From NCBI RefSeq assembly GCF_003369915.1, contig NC_046676.1, positions 21,434,001 through 21,498,000 on the forward strand: a stretch of 64,000 nt of DNA. Reading direction: 5' to 3'. This DNA comes from Drosophila miranda. Lineage: Eukaryota > Arthropoda > Insecta > Diptera > Drosophilidae. Of the stretch, positions 59,558-64,000 are shown piece by piece (the stretch's first letter is position 1; each line of letters begins with the position of its first letter). The notes beneath the pieces were generated by a model. The model worked only from the letters and a program-made list of their open reading frames with translations, was not told the origin of the DNA and searched no databases. A program made the position numbers and the translations under genes.

Positions 59558-62500
59558 ATGAATAGATTCGGATTGATAAATAAAAATCCAGAGTACAAAG
59601 GCCCTACTACTCTGAGAGTACCTAACTTTTTTGAGAAAAATATGGAGAAGCAACCAAAGGAGGACGAAGGCGAAGAGCAAAGCGAAAAAGATGAATTTGA
59701 GGACGACTTGCAATTGGAAACGAGTAGCCAGGATCTGGATACAGAAGACGAAATGATCCCCTCGCAGCTTAACATTTTGTCGAGCATGCCTTCCGACGAT
59801 GCCCCAATGCGCAAGTATTCATTCAAACTTAAGCACGATGAATCTGGGTAAGTTATAGATCAACGACATAAATTGAAGGTATAATTTAATTTTGGTTTTT
59901 CCAACTAAAGCAATATTCTCACTGTACATCATACGGTGAAGGAGGAGGGCCAGCTACTGCGCATCCAGATTGCAGCATGCTGCTTCAGTGACCAGAGCAA
60001 TAAATTGGTGGTCATTGACAAGCGGTAAGATCAGGACGAGCTTGAAAAGTATCCCTGGCTATAATGCGATTTTTTTTTCCTCAGCGGCAACATCTTCGTC
60101 TTTGATTTTGTTAGCAAACGCTATTGGCGTCTCAGTATTCGCATTCCCAAGGCGAAGCTGATCCGCCCGTCGCCCCTGCACAGGAACGACTACATTGTGG
60201 GCAATAAAATGGGTCAAATTTACACTATCGATGTAGACAACTCGATTGTGTCTACCTGCGGCGAGGTCTGCAGTGGATCCATCGAGGAGCTCAGCTGGAG
60301 CAGTGGCCTGAAAGGCTCTCGTAAGTACACGACTCTGATGCGCTTTGGACGCGAAGCAGTCTTGGTGAATCTCGAAACTCTGCGGGTTTCGCATCAGCTG
60401 GAGTTTGATGAGTCGCGCTATACATTGAAATTTGCTGGGTACCTGCCAAACTCGGATCAGTTTCTCACGTGTTTCACCAACGATTCGCTGCACGTTTGGT
60501 CTACCCACTCCTTGGGCACCTTGCGGTCAGCCATGCCCATAAAGGCAAGAGATCGCAGACTGAGGCTGCTGTCCGCTGGAAAATCCGTGCCAGAGATCAC
60601 CCTGCGTGGCCCTATCGACAGTGATGTTGAGCATGAGCTGCCGTTCGAGTGTCAGGACCACGACTTTGCCGATGGTCTCTTGCTCGGCTATTGCTTCACA
60701 CCCGATGGCAACAAGCTGTGTTTAAGCACCTTAGATAGCTATTTTCTCATGCTAAGCACGGCTTCCTTTGATCTGGAGAAAATTTACCGGCTGTCTGACT
60801 TCGTTCTGAAGACAATGGCTTTCCTTGTGCAGCCCAAGGAGCGAATTTTGTTCGGCATAACAGGCAGGAATCAAGCTGTGATGCTAGACTTGGCCCACAC
60901 GGATCAAAAGTTGATTGTGCAGCGCTCGAATGCGACCAGCTTAAGCTTGAGTCGGGATGGAAAGTTGCTCAGCATCATCTCTAAATGCGGCGAGGTAAAT
61001 GTGTGGTCCACTTGCCGCCTCTTCAATGCACTGCAGGCCCAGACAAACTGCCTCAGCAAACTGAAGTGCACGTTCAAACAGCTGCCACCTCTTCCCACCT
61101 GCACTGTCAGCGGCTGCATGAACCAAGAGGTGCGACATCTACTTAAGCGCGATCGCCTGAAAGCCATGATCAAGGAATACGGCTGCTACCCGGAGAAATA
61201 TCGGTTTCTTATATGGACGTCTCTCCTGGAGATTCCTTGCAATGGAAGCCAGTTCCAGTCCCTCATTAAACTGGGTACACCGCCAAATGTCAGAAATCAA
61301 GGTAGAAATCTTCAAATCCGGAATGATGCACATAGACGTGGAGTTATAAAAGTTTGGGGCTGTCTTTCCCAGTGGTGCAAGGTCATTGCCTATGCGAACT
61401 TTATGCCGCATTTGATCTACCCGTTTGTGAAACAGTTTCCCAAAAACGGCCTGGTGGCCTTTGAAGTTCTTGTGACTCTCATCCTAAACCATTTTCAATT
61501 GTGGTTCGAGTTCCATCCCCTGCCCCCATCCAACTATCTGGCCATGTGTGAGAATCTCCTGCAGCGCAGCGACGAGATGCTTTGCAAGTACTACAAGTCC
61601 CTAGAGGTAACGCCAAAGGAGTATGCCTGGTCTATGCTCAGCAATGCCTTTGCTGAGGTCCTAGAGGAGCAGCAGTGGCTCATTTTATGGGACAATATAG
61701 TCACAGAGCAAACCTTTTTCCCAATATTCCTGGTAGTGGCCTACAATCTGATTCAGCGAGAGATTATCCTTCGGCTGCCAGACAAGCAGGCCATTGTCGC
61801 ATTCTTTCACGATCAAAATCCGGTTGATATGTGCAAGCTCCTTTGTAAAGCGCGCAAACTGGCGGCCAAATGTGATCCCACCCTGCATCCTCAGCGCTTT
61901 ATTCAACGATTTACTCCCATACCCAAGGGCGTATATCCCAAGTTCCTGAAGTATCCAAGCGAATGGATTGAGCAGCAAGAGGAACAGACGGATCAGATCA
62001 TCAAGTCCCACCAGGAAATTGATGCACGCATAAGAGAACTAGAACTGGAGGAGGTCAAGATGATGGAGCGTCTTGAAAACGGGCTCAAGCAGGAGGAGCA
62101 CGCTCGTCGCGTAAAGAAAATGGAGGAACTCTATGCGCACACCATCCAGCGAGAGGAGGAGCGGCTCACCTGCCAGCGGAAAATGCTGATTACATACCAA
62201 ATGGAGGTTCGCCGGCGGAAGAGTGAGGTCATCGCAAAGCTGCAAGAGTCCGAGCAGCGACGCAAGGTCATCGAAATGGAGAAGGACATAGACCTTCTTA
62301 TGCATACCATCGAGCGGGAGAGGCGACGCCACAACCAAGAGATGCAGCTGGCCGAGGACGAGATTCACAACCAGGAAATGGACCTCTTGGCACAGCGCTA
62401 CATCAATGAGTGCGAGGGTGCTCCTTTGTCCCAGAAGTTCTACGATAATATTCAAAATCTGTGCCAGGAGCGGGACCATCTGCAGAAAAACTTGCGCAAG

Positions 62501-62685
62501 GTTTGTTCTTCTTATTCCTTCTGTCTGTTTAATTGATCTCTTTCTTCCAGATGACCATGGAAATAGTTCAGCCTGCGGATTCATCATCGCAAATGATATC
62601 ACCGCTTTTGGCCATCGAAAACTCCATTACGGAAATCCTGCGGGAGTTCTCAGACATAATAAGCACTGATAGGTCAGGAGCGTGA
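59558..62685 (+). CDS. TBC1D31: TBC1D31-like WD40/TBC/coiled-coil centriolar protein
   Basis: Four exons, 59558-59847, 59911-60024, 60085-62500 and 62551-62685, join in phase to about 984 aa (human about 1066). An acidic N-terminal stretch is followed by a WD40 propeller (about residues 100-460). A TBC domain follows (about 495-700: GCYPEKYRFLIWTSLLEIP, then AFEVLVTLILNHFQLWFEF and WDNIVTEQTFFPIFLVVAYN). A long charged coiled coil (about 770-920) comes next. This order is that of TBC1D31/WDR67, a centriolar-satellite scaffold linked to ciliogenesis. I cannot find the I-x-x-D-x-x-R catalytic-arginine motif of active Rab GAPs, so it is probably a pseudo-GAP. It converges with Atf-2; the stop codons are 165 bp apart. 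Confidence 0.9.
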
Positions 62686-62850
62686 AAGCAATACTTCTCA
62701 AAGGAAAGCGCAAGAAGGCCTTATTGTACAAATAAATAATGTCTAAGCTAGAATTATTATCATGGCACCATAGCATACAAATAAATATTTACATAAAATC
62801 AAACCCACTGGGATAGGTTGCATCTTAGGGGCAAAGGCATTCTGTGCATG

Positions 62851-64000
62851 TTACTTTATATCCACACTCGTATTTTGTGCAGACGAAGGCACTAGCATAC
62901 TGGGGACATTGATGAGCAGGTGAATGCTCGATGGAGGAATTTTTAGTTGATTTGCCACAACTGCAAGAAAAGTCGAGAATTACAAGGGATTTAAGTGGAA
63001 AGTATATCAAATAATACCACCAGCCATGCTGTTGTTGTGCTGATTCAGTTCCTTCTCAAGCCTGGCTATCCTCTCGCGAAGATCCTGATTCTCCTGCTGC
63101 AATTGAGCGTTTTGCTTCCGAAGGTCCTTCTGCTCGTTGCGCATCTTGTTCCTGTAGCGGCTGGCAGCCGCTCGACGCCGCTCCATGCAATCCTCGTCCC
63201 GATCCGGCTTTGCTCTTACACTTTTTGGCTGTTCAGAGAAGATACGCTTTTGGTTGTTGCTGTGGATAATGGCCTTCAGGCGCTCCTTAATAGGTAACTG
63301 CGATGTGGGCGTCAGGCTAGCGCTGCTCGGCTCGGGAGCCGTTGGATTGCTAGACACCAGCAACGGGGCCGGGGTATTGCGCCTTGTGCTGGGCTTGGGA
63401 AGTATGAACGGGCGTCCGGACTGCCCGGGAATGGAACTGGTAAGGTGTTTTCCACTAGGGAGTTCTGTTGCCATGGGCACCGTCTGTGCAGGCAGTACCC
63501 AAGCAATAACTTGGGGTTGTATCAACTGTATGGGGAGCGGATCTTCAGCGCAGACTGCTGTCGTAGCTGTGGTGGTGTCACTGGCCAGCAGCTGCTCCAC
63601 ATCTATCGAACTGCAGCTCTCGCTTCTCATTACCGTTCCAACCGGGACGGGAGGCGGAGCAGTAGTGTGGACCGAAACCGTCTCCAGGGGGTAGACTTGT
63701 GGCGTGTGCAGGGACTCGCTATCATTCTGTGGAGCTTCTGGACGATTTGGCGTGCCACTCACGTTCTGTTCTGCCGCACGCTGGAATCCAATGTCGAAGG
63801 GATTGACATGCTGCAGGTCCTCAAAGAGGCCCACTTCGTCGCAGTTCTTGATGAGGCGCGTGGGTGTGGGCGTTTGATCGGCAGCAAACAGGTTCTCCTT
63901 TTGTCCCAAGGACAGATTCAACGTCATGTCATGCTTGGGCTGTTGCCCGTAGCTCTCGTAGCAGGTCCCATCCTCCCCCGAGGTCTTTGTCCCAAAGTCG
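62851..64000 (-). CDS. Atf-2: Atf-2 bZIP transcription factor (5' end beyond window)
   Basis: The frame is open from the right window edge down to 63018, then splices over a 57-nt intron (GTATTATT..TTCTTGCAG) into a last exon, 62960-62851. The ATF2 transactivation signature ADQTPTPTR, holding the two Thr phosphorylated by JNK/p38, is followed by KNCDEVGLFEDL, as in human ATF2. A Pro/Thr-rich middle leads to the bZIP: basic region MERRRAAASRYRNKMRNEQK, then leucine-type heptads (QNAQLQQENQDLRERIARLEKEL). ATF2 proteins bind CRE sites as dimers downstream of stress kinases. Reading without the last intron stops just after SMAGGII; with splicing the end is VVANQLKIPPSSIHLLINV followed by 17 more residues. 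An internal ATG at 63927 should not be taken as the start, since the frame stays open further upstream. Confidence 0.9.

Noticed and set aside
1-64000. CRISPR arrays, phage, bacterial operons or other prokaryotic systems
   Set aside because: The window is fly nuclear DNA with spliced genes; none of the tandem repeats has a repeat-spacer structure.

Overview
The window is nuclear DNA from a Drosophila species. Evidence: small introns (55-70 nt) with GT..AG ends, fly-type orthologues (Smurf, icln, RhoGAP54D, Atf-2, rhino), a DINE-1/Helentron-type repeat, and abundant microsatellites. Most of these genes are ones I associate from memory with D. melanogaster 54C-D on 2R (Muller C). The proteins clearly differ from melanogaster, so the species is probably outside the melanogaster subgroup. 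The obscura group is my guess, not something the sequence proves.

Layout. (1) 1-16080: a 2.9-kb segment at 1-2874 recurs in direct orientation at 11545-16080, almost identical. The second copy carries a 1.1-kb Helentron-like insertion and an extra 561-bp stretch. Between the copies lies a three-exon HP1-family gene (5016-6528) that I identify as rhino, the piRNA-cluster licensing factor. A textbook CTCF-type site lies next to the repeat junction. (2) 16081-20812: no gene seen. (3) 20813-34551 (+): an eight-exon gene for a large secreted-then-membrane-anchored mucin-like protein. It has a short signal-peptide exon, a Ser/Thr/acidic ectodomain, seven LLPPGFK-type repeats, a SEA domain with a G-SVLV autocleavage site and one membrane helix. 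(4) 35080-35655: three identical tRNA-Phe(GAA) genes. (5) 37230-45773 (-): Smurf, an E3 ligase with C2, three WW and HECT domains. Its 4.9-kb second intron holds two tiny secreted-peptide genes on the opposite strand and an intronless, probably testis-type NDUFV1 paralogue. (6) 47402-53230: RNase H2 subunit C, icln and RhoGAP54D. (7) 54003-64000: PET100, an MFS sugar transporter, a LEPROT/Vps55 protein, TBC1D31 and, running off the right edge, Atf-2.

The genes do not form a pathway; this is an ordinary gene-dense euchromatic neighbourhood. Three themes deserve a second look. First, rhino is bracketed by long direct repeats, which predicts copy-number instability and possibly another rhino copy just left of the window. 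Second, several housekeeping genes (icln, LEPROT, TBC1D31) share a dispersed AT-rich repeat that carries GGTATATTT core-promoter elements close to their starts. Third, one nested peptide gene sits behind a TATA box, a GATA site and a perfect Rel/NF-kB consensus, as expected for an immune-induced peptide. I found no CRISPR array, no prokaryotic feature and no intact autonomous transposon.
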